NCBI GenBank assembly: GCA_022885665.1
Contig: JAGQDJ010000116.1
Span: 108,377 to 172,376 of the forward strand
Source of the DNA: Triops longicaudatus
Taxonomy: Eukaryota > Arthropoda > Branchiopoda > Notostraca > Triopsidae
DNA: 64,000 nucleotides
Direction: 5' to 3'
In this document: in pieces, positions 47,119-59,227 of the stretch
Numbering within the stretch: the stretch's first letter is position 1
Layout of the letters: each line of letters begins with the position of its first letter
Position numbers and translations under genes: made by a program
The notes under the pieces: model-generated
Database searches by the model: none
Told to the model about the DNA's origin: nothing
What the model saw: only the letters and a program-made list of their open reading frames with translations

Positions 47119-47641
47119 GATTACCACATTTTGCGACCACGATATTCACTTCAAACTTGTCTGGAGAGCACGTTGGTTTGTTGTAATTTCTCACTTCAGT
47201 ACGGTGCTGCCAATAGTGGCCGACGGTGATAGTTTTATCATTCTGCACCGAATGCTCTCTGGCGGTCAGACGCTCGCAAACGTAAACGAAGGATTTGTTT
47301 TGGTGGAAAGTGACCGACAATGACGTGATGTCTTGACCTAATTTCGAGTATTAAAATCTGTAAGAACATCATTACTTGATAAGTTGTAGTTTCCGTTTTT
47401 TTTTTTGGAGAAACTGTAAGTAGCAAAAATCGTTTAACAGCTGCTGATAGCTGGGAAAAATCTGTGAGAATTGATTTGACAGTAAGCAGTTGGAATTTAT
47501 ATTTGTGTCCCAGGAGAATAATTATGAAATGACATTTTAAGACCCCTTACGTATTTTGCTCGAGTGAATTTAACCCTTTTTGACCGTGTGAATTTTATTG
47601 ATCAAAGTGTATAGAACACCCCCTGTGTGAATTGTCAAAAA
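47119..47641. other. Divergent promoter region between ZAD zinc finger and WDR7
   Basis: 523 bp between divergent start codons. No TATA box, repeat or further gene is evident. Confidence 0.45.
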
Positions 47642-50600
47642 ATGGGTTCGATGGCGCCAAATTTGGTTGTGCCGGTGGTGATGTGGGGCAAACACCCTCC
47701 GTCGCACAGCATTTCCAGTATCCTTGTGTCACCAGATCAGAAAACTATCGTTACAGGAAGTCAAGATGGACAGCTTTGCATATGGGAAATGAACCCAATC
47801 ACCTTAAAGGTAAGTGTAGCCGGTTGTTCTACTTCGATGCAGTTTTGAACCCTTTTGTGATGAAGCATAAATTGTGAATGTGTATGAGGTACTTATTTTT
47901 TTATTTTGTTTCAGATGGTGCCGAAAGCATTGTGTGTTGGTCATACAAGTGCTGTTCATTGTTTAGCGCTTGTAAGTAACACGCTGGAAGCGAATTATAT
48001 TGTGAGCTCCTCCGATGATGGAGAAATGTGTTGCTGGGACTTGCGTGAGGGGCAATGCGTCGAGTCTGTGAAATCTCAGAACGTCCATACCTTAATTTAC
48101 GTAATAATTCCCTTGCTCATTTAACCCCAGTTCGTTAACAAATTTGACATAATTTTTTAGTCCTATCCCGTAATCGGATCCGACATGCTGCGTCTTTTCT
48201 GCATCGGAATGTATCCCGATATCTATGTAGTCGACCCTCTGAGCCTAGAAACCCTTCTCACTTTGTCATCCAAAGTATACTCTGATTGGTTTGCTACTTT
48301 ACATGTTCTTCGGCCGGCGCGACGCCAAGGTATAATGTGATCGCCCCATAACAAGTGCGATTTTACTGGTAACAGCTGCATTTTTAGACGATGTGGTTTT
48401 GGGTCTGACCATGGGTGGGGTTGTGAAAGTATGGACATTGAGTGCTAATGATCTCAAGTCTCACGAGACCCTGTACGAACATGAAAGCAAGCAAATTCGC
48501 TGTGCAAATGCAAAAGTGATGGCCTGCTGTCTTTACAATCAAAGAACTGTCATTATCGTTAATCCGCAGACCTGGCAGGTAATTCTGTTGACTGTCTATT
48601 TTCCAAAACGTTGAAGAGTTATATAATTAATTGTTGTAATAATTAGATATACGACGCTGGAGATTTTTCTCTGCTTTGCAGCGTGAATGCAAATCCAGGC
48701 GAGTGTTGGATTGGTGGTGAGTTCTTGTCCACAGATCGAGTGATTGTTTGGACTCAGTTAGGCAGAAGCTTTATCTACCGGTTGCCTACCAAGTAAGTTA
48801 AGATTTGCTCTGCATTCTACACTGGCCTGCGCTTATCATAGTGCACGGGCAAAAGCTAACACAGTAGTACGTACATGAAAAGGTCAGGCAAAATTTTAAG
48901 AATAGACTAACACCACACTATCATTGACTGGGCTCTTTTCCTTCCGTTACACAAGAAAACTCCCTGGAAAGCCTGCTAGATTAGTACGTAGAGCCACGGC
49001 CGGGTAAATTATGCTTTCATTGGGCTTTTTTTTTTCTTGTATGGCATGTTTGACATGCATGTAGAACGAGATACTGGAATTGTCGTCTTCAGTTTTGCGT
49101 ATCGGCTTAAATTAAATTTGGACGTAAAATACGCATTTTGTTTTATGGTTTTTCGCGAACATTTGTATCTGAATTTTAGTAATCAAGCCTTCCATTTTGG
49201 ACACTTTAGTTGCATTGTTGAAAGCAAGGATTTCCATAACAAAGCTATGCAAGGAGATGATCCCTTCCTGTATTGCATCCTGGGTGTCCGTGAACCTAAG
49301 GTATTAAAATTATTATGATAGGTAATATATCTAAACTGGTAAGAATAATGAGAGAAACATACAGGCGTTTCCGACAGCTCCAGCATTCCGCTTTCAGTTG
49401 ACTGTACGAGATGGTCAGTTGCTGAAATTCATGTTCAGAGGTGATCATTCGGGTCTGATCAACGCTTGGCCCATTCCTGAGGTGTCGGACAATCAGATCG
49501 CGCAGATTCAGCAAATTGAAATGCACAAAACCCCCGAGATGGCACCGTTGGCTGTTAGTAGCTTAGCAGAGCATTGGCAAAATCCTACTGGTGTCTTGAG
49601 TCACCTGGTAAATTTACTTGAAATAGTTAATGCGACTTATTAAACATGGGGACAAATTGAATTGCAGGCAGAAGAGCTTGATTCGGACAAAATTACGGCT
49701 TCGGTGTATATACCTTTACAAGGCAGACTAGTATGCGCACTACACAATGGCAACATTGTGGTCCTTCCGGCTGTAAAAACACTGATAAAACTGTTATTAT
49801 TGTCAGGATCCGAAAGTAAGGGAGTATTGTGTACCTGTGTGTGTTTTAGACAACTGTAGTTATTCCTTTCAAATTTTTTCCGTTGCAGATTTGCCTCGTC
49901 ACCAAGTCTTGAAAGGTCACCGAGGACGAGTTAGTTGTCTCTTGTATCCGCACCAGACACATAATCGCTATGATATGAATCACCTTGTATCTGGTGGTAC
50001 AGATTTTTCGGTCTGTTTATGGGATTTGAACAACGGTACCCTGCTGCACCGTTTCTGCGTACAGGCAGGCGAAATAGTGCAGTTGTTTGTCCCCCCACCT
50101 AATTGCTCTGTAAGTGCTCTCTTGCTTTAATCGAAGGTAATATGCAAAAATGTGTGTTTTGCTGTAGACACGGGTGCAGAATTGCGTCTGTAGTGTGGCG
50201 AAAGACCACTCTGTGTCTTTGCTCAGCTTAAAAGAGCGGAAGTGTATTTTGTTGGCCTCGAGACACTTATTTCCCGTCACCACCATAAAATGGAGACCTT
50301 TAGACGATTTTATGATGGTTGGATGCGCCGATGGTACGCTGTACGTTTGGCAGATGGAAACCGGTAAAATTCATCTTCTCTCTTTTATTATGGGTTCGTC
50401 ACTCTGTGTAGTAAAATACCGATCTTGCCATAAACTGTCAACAAATTAACTAGTTAACAAAGATGGATATAATAATTAATCGACGGATTTTGTAGCATCT
50501 TTGTAAAATGTGTACGCCAAAAGGTAACAGAAGATGAGTTGCGTATTTGACTGCAACAATTGTGTATACAATATTTTAGTATGAAATAGGCACGTAATAG

Positions 50601-51997
50601 TCTTAAATGAAAATTGAATAATGAACGAAAACATTTGAAAAACATTTTTTTTTTTTGCGAAAAAAGTTGTAGCTTGGCATTTGAAATAGGGAGAGAGTTT
50701 CCCAAACCGTCGTTAAGGAAATCTAAAACCGTCGTTAAGGAAAGAGTTCTACTCTCCTATATAAAAACTGATAGGTGGCTTTTTTTATTTTAACTTTTTG
50801 AGCCGGGGTGCTTACAACTGAATAGTCCAAATATCCTTACAAGTCCTTGTTGGAATGATTACTATTCTGTAACTTTGATTTATCACATAGGACACCTTGA
50901 CCGTGTTGTGCATGGTATGACTGCGGAAGAAATACTCCATGCATGCGACGAACATTCAGTACTAGTTGACTTGGCTGACGGAGGCTTAGCCAATCCAGCG
51001 ATCCACTTTCTGCGGGGCTTGAGACACCGCAACATAGCTGCAATCAAACACGCTGCACAAGTAGGAATTGATTGCGTTGAACTCCGTGTTACAGTTGTGT
51101 TATGTTTTACAGAGGGGATTGAATAAATTGCATGAGTTACAACATGGATCTCAACAAGAGTCCGCTGACGCCGGCAAACGGGGATTTCCTTTAAACATTC
51201 AAGGTTTAAAAACCCATCCACGTGACTCAGAAGCGCATGTTCTCTTTTTCGACACCGAAGGATTAATCGGTAATTCTTGATACTACTTTCAGTAATGCCG
51301 CTAAAATTAACATTATTTTTTTGTCGTGGTTTGTAGTGCAACTACTTAGTGAAGAATACAGCATGATGTCGCCAAACACTATGGAAGTCCAAGGTTTAAT
51401 TAACCAAAGTGAATACCAGAAAGTGTTAACTCTTACCCAGACGGCGTCCCCTGATGCGCAAAAGAAAATCGCAGGTAAAATGTCATAGTCCCGTCTTTCT
51501 AACTGCTTAGCTCAGTGTAGCACAATTTAATTTTTCTGTGCTCTAACTGCTTTTCCTTTCCCATTATGCACAAATAACATACTAAACATGATGGTTTTCT
51601 TCATTGTTGCGCCGCTTGGACAGATTTTTTGGGAAAAGTTAAAGACAAAGCCGAGGACATGGAACGTAAACTCAAAGATAAAGACAAACACGGTATATAT
51701 GTTACATTTCTAACCAAGTTTTGCATGCTTTTTCCTTCGGCATGGTTCTCTTCCTTGTCCAATAATTCCACTGCTATATTGATGCTTCGTGAAGCACTGG
51801 TTGAACTCTAATGATTTTAATGCTCATTCACTTTTCAACAATACCTCGGCCTACATCAAATTGCGTTTACGTAGGTTTGCTTGCCAAAGTGAAAGAAGGC
51901 GCCGAATCGATGCAAATTCGCATGCAACCGAAAAATGACACAGTCGGATTCCGGGCCAATTCCGCTAGTCCTGATAGTGCCGCCATGGCAGCTAAAG
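47642..51997 (+). CDS. WDR7: WDR7 / Rabconnectin-3 beta, N-terminal half only
   Basis: Multi-exon WD-repeat gene starting with MGSMAPNLVVPVVMWGKHPP (exon 47642-47809) and continuing from 47915. Collinear matches to human WDR7: GSQDGQLCIWEM, VSSSDDGEMCCWDLREGQC, PDIYVVDPLSLETL, DAGDFSLLCS, TASVYIPLQGRLVC, LKGHRGRVSCLLYPHQ, LVSGGTDFSVCLWDL, VAKDHSVSLLSLKERKCILL, MVGCADGTLYVWQMETG, MTAEEILHACDEH and AHVLFFDTEGLIVQLL. The last exon ends in AAMAAK with a strong GTAAGT donor at 51998. About half the expected protein (WDR7 has about 1,490 residues, with more WD repeats C-terminally) is then missing. WDR7 and DMXL proteins regulate V-ATPase assembly and acidification. The remaining exons must lie beyond the window or be lost. 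Confidence 0.9.
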
Positions 51998-52223
51998 GTA
52001 AGTCTAATATTTACTTTTTATGTCCAAACGACACTAGTAAGGGTGTGAGGCCATTTGAAATGATGATCCTTTTATTTACGTGTACAAAAAGTGCCGCGAA
52101 AAAGCGGTCTTGCCAAGGAGCTATGTACAGCAGTGGGCTAGAAACGAGAATGTGTGTGACTTTGTCATGTGATGGCATAGGAGTTCTTGTGAAGGAGAAA
52201 GTTTTATCTACATCTAAAGAGGT

Positions 52224-53473
52224 TTAAGCTAAAGCAGCGCGCGCAGCAGCGTGGGCGGCGAAATGTTCGGCTTTGGCCGCAGCTACTTCTGGAGTATCTT
52301 CAACAGGGGCGGGACCAACTGGGAGAGCTACCGCTGGGGCCGTGGGAACGGAGGGAGCAACGGGCAAACCGTTGGAAACTACGCGAAAACCCAAGGCGTC
52401 GGCGACGTAGCTGGTGACGATCACTTTACCTTCGGCATCAACGTAGCTGTAAGATCCAACTTGGTTGCCAGCGGCGTCACGGACGACATGGTGGTTAGCA
52501 CCGGGATGGGAGTAACCGAAACGAGCTTGGCCCCATTCGTCCTGAGCGTGGTATTGCGAAGCAGAAAAGGCAGGAACAGCCCAAGGAGCAGCAAGGGGAG
52601 TGGCTACGCTGGGAGCCCAGGAAGTGGTGACGGGCAAGCTGTGAGCCCAGTGATTGGCCAGGAGAGCACTGCGGCGGGAACGGGACTTGGCGTCAGCAAC
52701 GGCGGCCAAGTGTTCAGCGCGGGCTTGCTTCACCTCGGGAGTATCTTCCACGGGGGCGGGACCAGCGGGCAAAGCCACTACGGGAGCACCAAGAGCAACG
52801 GCAGCCAAGTGTTCAGCACGAGCTTTCTGGACTTCGGGTGTGTCTTCAACAGGGGCGGGGCCAACAGGCAACACAACATTGGGTGCGGCAGGGGCCACGG
52901 GACCTTCGGGCAAAGCGTTGGAAGCGACACGGAAGCCAAGAGCGTCAGCAACAAAGTCCACGCGGACTAACTTGCCTTCGGGATTGATGTATTGGTAGCT
53001 GCCGACTTGATTGCCCCAGGCGTCTTGGAAGGTGGAAGAGCTTTGGCTAGGGGTGGCATAGCCGAAAGAGGCTTGGCCAAGCTCGTCCTGGGCATGGTAC
53101 TGAGAGGAGGTGGAGATAGGAGCCACAACCTGCGTTGTTGGAAGACCCCAACTGTTCCAACCTAATCCAAGGTTATTCCATCGGTTTAGTCCATTCCAGG
53201 GTAGCAGCTGCGCGCTAGCTGCGGCTAACAACGTCGCAACGATCTGTAAGAGGAGTGCGTGTAAATCGTCAGTTTATGACACTGCTGGCTCTTATCGCTA
53301 ATTGTTGGAAGAAGATGAATTTTGTGACCGTAGGTAAAGAATGAAAAAGGAATTTTGACTGGTAAATACTGATATAAAAATTAGAAGTGGTTATTTAAAA
53401 TTAGAACAAAGAAATTCTAACGCAAATTTGACTTATTGCGATTAAGAAAAGTAATCCTTACCAAAAATTTCAT
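52224..53473 (-). CDS. Two-domain R&R cuticle protein with internal dibasic site (cuticle gene 1)
   Basis: Two exons, 53462-53473 (12 nt, MKFL) and 52224-53243, give 343 residues. The signal peptide MKFLIVATLLAAASA is split by the intron. Two chitin-binding (R&R, chitin_bind_4) domains are visible: SQYHAQDELGQASFGYATPS to VDFVADALGFRVASNALP, and SQYHAQDEWGQARFGYSHPG to TSYVADALGFRVVSNGLP. Each is followed by the conserved PVGPAPVEDTPEV then helical (AR)AEHLAAVA module; the first module is duplicated. Between the domains lies KSRSRRS, a furin-type RxRR site. A TATA box lies at 53553-53560. The family binds chitin in the extracellular cuticle. Confidence 0.93.
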
Positions 53474-53552
53474 GGTAACTTGCTGAAGTGTGGAAGAGTT
53501 GCTTGAAAGCAGAGCTTGGGAAGACTGTTGCTGAACTGGGATTCATTCTGAG

Positions 53553-53560
53553 CTTATAAA
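53553..53560 (-). promoter_or_regulatory. TATA box of cuticle gene 1
   Basis: Minus-strand TTTATAAG about 80 bp upstream of the ATG; the same arrangement precedes the other three cluster genes. Confidence 0.6.
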
Positions 53561-54889
53561 GCAGTCCAGTCGCTCTGAGTGAGAGTGGCTACCCTTGGAT
53601 TAGGCGAGAAAATGGTAACTGAACTACGAGACTGAAATGCCCAATTTTAGGTTTCGCCCTTGTGCTTGTTTCCGTTTTTACATCAGCAACGAAAACTTGA
53701 AATGTATAGGAAGAACTTGCTGACATGTTGCGGATCGACGGAGTGTTCCCACAGCTGGAGGTCAGAAGTCTTTAAGGACCACGCCTGCCCCGCACTGGAG
53801 GAATAAGAATGAAAGCAAAGGGAATCAAGATGGTCGCGGACGCATTTAGTAAGAATCACGGAAGTGTTACGCTGTTTTAGGAATGACCTTGCCCAGTGAT
53901 AGGAGCTTTAGGCTTGGGATTTTGGTAGGAAGCTTTCATAAGTGAGCTGCAAACCAGAGCATTTTCACTGACGTCAACTGGTTCGTAAAGTTGCCTTGAT
54001 ATCGCAGACACCTTTTAGTTTTATCGGCAAGGTAACCTAGTGCCCAGAGCATATCCATAGAAAAGTAGCTGTGAAAGCCAGAATGGATAATTACACTACT
54101 TGCTGTGCTGGCAAATCAAACAGCACCTATGTCTATCGAATTTGTTCCTGAAGTAAATTAGTGACCTGCTATTTTGTAATGCTAACCTTCAAATTCTAAA
54201 TTAGCATATAGAGCTAATTATAACACGAGTGTACGTAAATAGTAACTTTTAACATAAATAGGATTGTTCTTCAATCTATTAAACCATGTTTAAGCATGTA
54301 TTCTTGGTTGGAAGGAAAAATATCGTTTGCGCGCTGCAAATGTGGCGAGTAAGTTTTCGAAATGTAAATGATAGATAGCTTTTTTTTAGCAACGACAGAT
54401 GTCTTTCAAAACGTAACGTCTTAAAAAATAGGAACGAAATCGTTTTCTAATATTTCGAATATTATTATATTTATTAGAATTAACTGTAATAAATCTTGGT
54501 AGTTAGTCTGGATTCAGTACTTAAAACTGTAGAAGTCATAGCGAGCACGCCTTGATCAGCTGTCGCTTTGTCCATCCGCAGCTTTGACGAACTGTTCTCC
54601 TCATATCGGTTTTTTATTACCTGTGGTTAAAGCCGCAAAAGTCAAAGACAACATTAAAGTTCGTTTGGAAAATGTTGCAAATCCCTTGCGAAAGGAATTT
54701 GCTTAGCAAATAGGTAAAGTTTTTAAGAGTAAATAGTCTTCTTTATTTCATCCTACTTATGCCTTTTTGACGCGTTGTTCAAATCCACCAACCTGTCAGA
54801 TTTCCAACCAGGGGTCCGTTCTCACTGCAAAAGGGCGTACATTGAGCAAGACAAGCCCTTTTACCTGGGTGTTACACGATGTAACCCTG

Positions 54890-55030
54890 CAGGCCCGTAG
54901 CCAGGGGGGTTAGGGGGTTAATCCCTCTCCACGAAATGTTTATTTTATAATGATGAACATGGGCGAAACCGAAACGTCCAATATTATTACAAATTGACCT
55001 CCTTCCCCCCGAGCTGAATTCCTCGGCCTA
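54890..55030. repeat. Degenerate dispersed-repeat fragment
   Basis: Starts with GGCCCGTAGCCAGGGGGGTT and ends with a C-run followed by a GAATTCCTCGGCC segment. The head resembles the end motif of the 27133-27286 element and a motif common at the ends of non-autonomous DNA transposons in invertebrate genomes. Boundaries are approximate. Confidence 0.4.
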
Positions 55031-55138
55031 TAACCCTTTGTTGGATATATAAAAATAATAAAAATGAAAACAAACAATCTGGAAAGCATTTGTAAGATCA
55101 TACACTGCTGATAAAATTATAATCTACTGCATATTTCA

Positions 55139-55564
55139 TTTAAAGGATAATGGACACCAAAAAACAACAACTTTGTCTTATAAAAAGGAGCACAAAACCT
55201 AGTTTCCAGGCATATATTATCACAAATGTTTCCAGACATATCTTTATATTATGCGCGCAATAATAACGAAGATATTTAGAAACAATAAAATATTCAGCGC
55301 AGTCACGTGGTGCTGTGACGTAAGGGGGGGATAGCACGGGACGTTCGGGCACGACAAACGCGGTTTTTATTGGTTCAACGAGGCTACGTGATGTCTTGAT
55401 GTGGCGTTTTTTATTCTCCCATGACGTCACGTTCGCAAGGCATTAACTCTGGAACGGTTCTTCAGAAAAATATTGAAACAAAATTCTGTGTTCGTAGAAT
55501 AATGTGTACAACAGGAAACCATCAAAATCTCAATAGGTGTTTTTGGTGCCCATTGCCCTTTAAA
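55139..55564. mobile_element. Inverted-repeat element (MITE-like), 426 bp
   Basis: The left end TTTAAAGGATAATGGACACC (continuing with A-runs) matches the reverse complement of the right end TTTAAAGGGCAATGGGCACC; 22 of the first 25 positions agree. There is no coding capacity. The ends fall on TTTAAA, so the target duplication could be TTAA or TA; sequence alone cannot separate these. Interior GTGACGTAA and TGACGTCA segments form weak further dyads. Confidence 0.65.
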
Positions 55565-56417
55565 CTTAGCTACGTAATACTTTTCAGTTTGCTAGGAAAA
55601 CTGACAATTTCTGCTGATTATTGTTTTTATTGTCCGACATATTTTTTGGCATGTTGTGTTCCCTATAAGTTCCACATGCTGTTTTCTTTTATTAATATAT
55701 CCCAACACTTTGGGTTTCATTAAATAGCTAATACGTTATAATTCTGAGTGTCTGAATTCATAATTATACATTAACGCAAATTGAAATAAAGAAGTAAAAT
55801 ATTATGCACATATTAGACTTCGATTCAAAAAGTGTGTATGAAAACCGATAGTTTAGGAGGTCCGCTTAAGAGTTTTCAGATTAAATTTAGTGGTGCGTTT
55901 ACTATAGTTTGGCATTACATTCTAAACAATTTATTCCAATCTGTCAGTATTGCACAGCGGATACGTTTTCTATAATATCCAGACATTACGTTTACTACGT
56001 AGAACGTTTATTACCAAGCGCTTGTTGAGAATTTTACATGAAAACAAGGCCCGTTAAAATAGCGGCCCTCTTTAACGCGTCAGGATGAGGAACCTTTCCT
56101 GTAAAAGTGGTAGTTTACGGCTTCTGTATTGAATTGTGACTCAGTGTTACTTCGTTTCAATTTCTTGAAAAAATTTTGAGAGAAAAGCTTTCCGTTGAAG
56201 AAAGGGAAAGCCGAAGTCAAAAAGAAATAAAACCGAAAAATCTTTTGGGAGAACAATGAAATTTTTTTATGATATAGATATTTTTTATTTCATCGATAAG
56301 AAAAGTGGAACATAATTGAAGGATGCGATGAGATGACAGGATGAAACGATGATGTCAGGATGAAAGCAATGGTGTCATGAGCAAGTCGTAAGGTTTTTTC
56401 TTTCAGGACTTGGGAAC

Positions 56418-57344
56418 TTAATTAATGGACCACCGGGTAGCTCCCAAAAAGCCATTAATGCCATTTGAATATTGAACATCCACGACACGGCCTTCGTGGT
56501 TGACATAGCCGTAGCTGCCGTGAACATTTCCCAAAAAGTCGCGAACGGCTGCGTGAGCTTGACCGTCTCCAGCGTGACCGAATTGAGCTTCTCCCAATTC
56601 AGTTTGAACGTGGTATTTGCTAGATGAGCTTGCTGGTACTCCCACAACGGAGGCGACGGGCGTAACAGGCGCAGCTAGTGCCACGGGAGCGGGGACGTGG
56701 AAGTGAGTAAGAGCGGTAGCCAAAGGCAGCGACAACGGAAGAGGAGCAGCAGCTGGGAGAGGGGCATGGACCAAGGTAGGGAGCGAGAAAGGCGTGGCTA
56801 AAAGGCTGCGTCTGGAACGCGACTTGGCTTCAGCGATAGCTGCCATGTGTTCAGCACGGGCTTGTTTGACTTCAGGGGTGTCTTCCACGGAGGCGGGCCC
56901 AACGGGCAAAACCGCTGCAGGCACGCCGGGTGCTACGGGCAAAGCGTTGGATGCGACGCGGAAGCCAAGAGCGTCGGCGACGAAGTCAACGCGAACGAGT
57001 TTACCGTCAGGGTTGACGTACTGATAACTGCCTACTTGGTTGCCAGAAGCATCCCGGTAGGTGACGGAAGATTGACCAGGGTGAGCGTAACCAAACGAGG
57101 CTTGACCAAGTTCATCTTGAGCGTGGAATTGTGAAGAAGTAGTTACGGGAGCGACGATGGGTTGATTAAAGTGAGAGAAACTTAAAGGAAAGCCATGTGG
57201 GGTGATTTGCCACTGGGCAGACGTGGTACTTACGAGGTAAACTGCAAGTAGTGCGAATTTCTGCGAAAATGAGAAGGATGAGATTAAGCAATTGTATTTT
57301 ACTTCTGTTAGGAATTTCCGATCAAATTTTACCTGAAAGTTCAT
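56418..57344 (-). CDS. Two-domain R&R cuticle protein, second domain truncated (cuticle gene 2)
   Basis: Two exons, 57333-57344 (12 nt, MNFQ) and 56418-57260, give 284 residues. The signal peptide runs MNFQKFALLAVYLVSTTSA. The first R&R domain is complete (SQFHAQDELGQASFGYAHPG to VADALGFRVASNALP), followed by VEDTPEVKQARAEHMAAI. A furin-like KSRSRRS follows, then a Pro/Ala-rich linker. The second domain starts KYHVQTELGEAQFGHAGDG and keeps GSYGYVNHEGRV but ends GFLGATRWSIN, lacking the GFRVxSNxLP end and the EDTPEV module. The first domain is nearly identical at DNA level to that of cuticle gene 3. A TATA box lies at 57429-57438. Confidence 0.92.
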   Translation of the reverse strand: MNFQVKFDRKFLTEVKYNCLISSFSFSQKFALLAVYLVSTTSAQWQITPHGFPLSFSHFNQPIVAPVTTSSQFHAQDELGQASFGYAHPGQSSVTYRDASGNQVGSYQYVNPDGKLVRVDFVADALGFRVASNALPVAPGVPAAVLPVGPASVEDTPEVKQARAEHMAAIAEAKSRSRRSLLATPFSLPTLVHAPLPAAAPLPLSLPLATALTHFHVPAPVALAAPVTPVASVVGVPASSSSKYHVQTELGEAQFGHAGDGQAHAAVRDFLGNVHGSYGYVNHEGRVVDVQYSNGINGFLGATRWSIN

Positions 57345-57428
57345 TTTTGAATGCGGATAAGAAGCTGAAAGCAGTGCTTTACGGCTTGAGAAGGCTGGAC
57401 GAATTATACACCCATTGCTACGCTCAGG

Positions 57429-57438
57429 CTTTTATATA
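57429..57438 (-). promoter_or_regulatory. TATA box of cuticle gene 2
   Basis: Minus-strand TATATAAAAG, about 85 bp upstream of the ATG. Confidence 0.6.
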
Positions 57439-58273
57439 CATGCCGGCTAAGGTACCGAGTTTTGTCCTTGAAATGGACAAAAGTGAGAAGCACGGGATTT
57501 GGTCGATTGTTCGTTAACGGGAGCAGAGTCTAGGGCGTTTCCTTTTTGTTGTTTGGTCTCTGTTCCGCATTGATACTTTTCCTTCGCGTCTTCCGCGTCT
57601 GCAAACATCTTTGAGTGGAGTTTTGACGTTGTGCACCAGAAACTGAGCTGTTTAATAAACGTCAATAGATATGTTAAGAAAAAAAGAAAAATTTAAGTTA
57701 TAGTGGCAGTTCCATATCCGATAATTCGCTTGCAGTTTCGGGGGATATTTACGATATTTAATTGTTATGATAATTATCGTTTGGATGGTTAACTTTCGGG
57801 TGTGTTTGTTAGTTCTCGGAGTATTTGGTAGTCTTTTATTGAAAATTTGCTTGTTTTATTCGTTGCTTTTATTGGTTTCGGAATTTAATGTTTAGAATGA
57901 AACTAAGTGAATAGCAGATTTGTGCAAGATGAGGGGGTAACGAGTGTAGCTCATGCGTTATCCACAGAAACAATAAAGTATTGGCTTTCGAAAAAACTGA
58001 GAAAACTCATATGTGTGAGTAGCTTATTTCTTGCTAGTATCTCTATCCCTTTCAATTGCTGAATTTTTGTTGTACCGAGTGCCCTACCCTGAAGAATTGA
58101 TGGAGAATAGCTCAGTTCAGGGTTAACGGGTGCGTTCACTTTTGTTCATGTGAAAGTTAGGTTGCTTTCACTAATATTTTATTTCCGAAGTAATGCCAAG
58201 TAAAGGATTTCGTATACAGTATGCAGCTACTTGAGATATATCTAACAAGACATCGTTATGGCGTCTTTCACTC

Positions 58274-58383
58274 GCTGCCCGGAGCACGTTTTTCGTACCC
58301 AGAGTAACCTAAATACAGCAAACAGTACAGGTAGTCTGCTGTATTGTGGACATTCCTGTGAGAAAAACGTGCTCCCGAGCAGC
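58274..58383. repeat. 110-bp inverted repeat (hairpin or MITE)
   Basis: The left arm GCTGCCCGGAGCACGTTTTTC (58274-58294) matches, with one gap and one mismatch, the reverse complement of the right arm ending GAGCAGC (58361-58383). The loop also contains a shorter dyad (AATACAGCA and TGCTGTATT). No coding capacity and no clear target duplication. Confidence 0.6.
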
Positions 58384-59227
58384 CAATGGAAAACGCTATT
58401 AGTTCATAATAACGCAGTAGACCTACAGTAGAAGCCTTTATCTGGCCTGTAGGAGAACGGAACCCATGCCGGATAAGTAAAAAACTGGGTAGCAAGAAAA
58501 GCGTACAAAAATGTAATTAAAGGCGGCGATAACTTGAAAATATTTTGTGCCATAAGCCTATATAGAGAATTGTTATTTTCTTAATGAATAAGTTATTAAC
58601 TTACCCTCGTTTCTTTTATGCCACGTCTTTCCTATCGTTCACCATACTTATCAATAGGCTCAGGAGTGCATTTCTTGAGTTGGAACGTTTCGTTTCTGAT
58701 TTTCCGATTTATAGATACAAAGTTGCTATCATCCAGAACACGAAGATAACTGCACACAAAGCTGTAAGCTTGCGGGATTTGCTGGTCGGAACTGATGTTA
58801 CGTGAGAAACAATTACGAGTTACAACCGCCCTGAAATACTGCTCTGATAAAGGCTTTCGGAGGCTAGCTGTAGCAAGGCAATTCAGTCGTACTGAAATTA
58901 TAGGTCGTGGCCACTTTTAATATTGGTACTTTACTCACTGGCACATGGTCTTTTTCGAACTCGTCATTCTGGTGGTTCATCTTTTCGTAACATACGTTGA
59001 TAACACCTGTGATACAAGCTATTAACACCCAGTGTGGATTGTGGTTAACCTGCACTATCACTTTCAAGCCACCCCATATAGTCTTCTCCTGTTGTAAAAA
59101 TGTACAGCTTTGTAACTTAGAAAATTTTTTGTGGTTGTGGTTGTAACGTTGTTGTGTATAAAACATGGCAATATTTACAGTAATTTAGGAAAATATGCAT
59201 AGGTTTAAGATTAAGGATAGGTGATCA

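Larger units (their letters stand above)
53474..56417. other. 2.9-kb intergenic region within the cuticle cluster
   Basis: Contains the promoter of cuticle gene 1 (TATA at 53553-53560), a CCCGTAGCCAGGGGGG-type repeat fragment at about 54890-55030, and a 426-bp inverted-repeat element at 55139-55564. No gene is supported, and I found no WDR7 exon here despite looking for the expected continuation. Confidence 0.45.
57345..59227. other. 1.9-kb intergenic region between cuticle genes 2 and 3
   Basis: Holds the promoter of cuticle gene 2 and the 110-bp inverted repeat at 58274-58383. No gene supported; frames at 58584-58805 (+) and 58864-59166 (-) have no family features. Confidence 0.4.

Noticed and set aside
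50701..50745. Short tandem repeat (AACCGTCGTTAAGGAAA twice) in a WDR7 intron
   Set aside because: Only two copies; minor local duplication with no evident function.
52251..52998. Long plus-strand open frames (239 and 114 codons) across cuticle gene 1, and similar ones across genes 2 and 3
   Set aside because: They are antisense shadows of the GC-rich, repetitive R&R coding exons; no start context, splice sites or family motifs.
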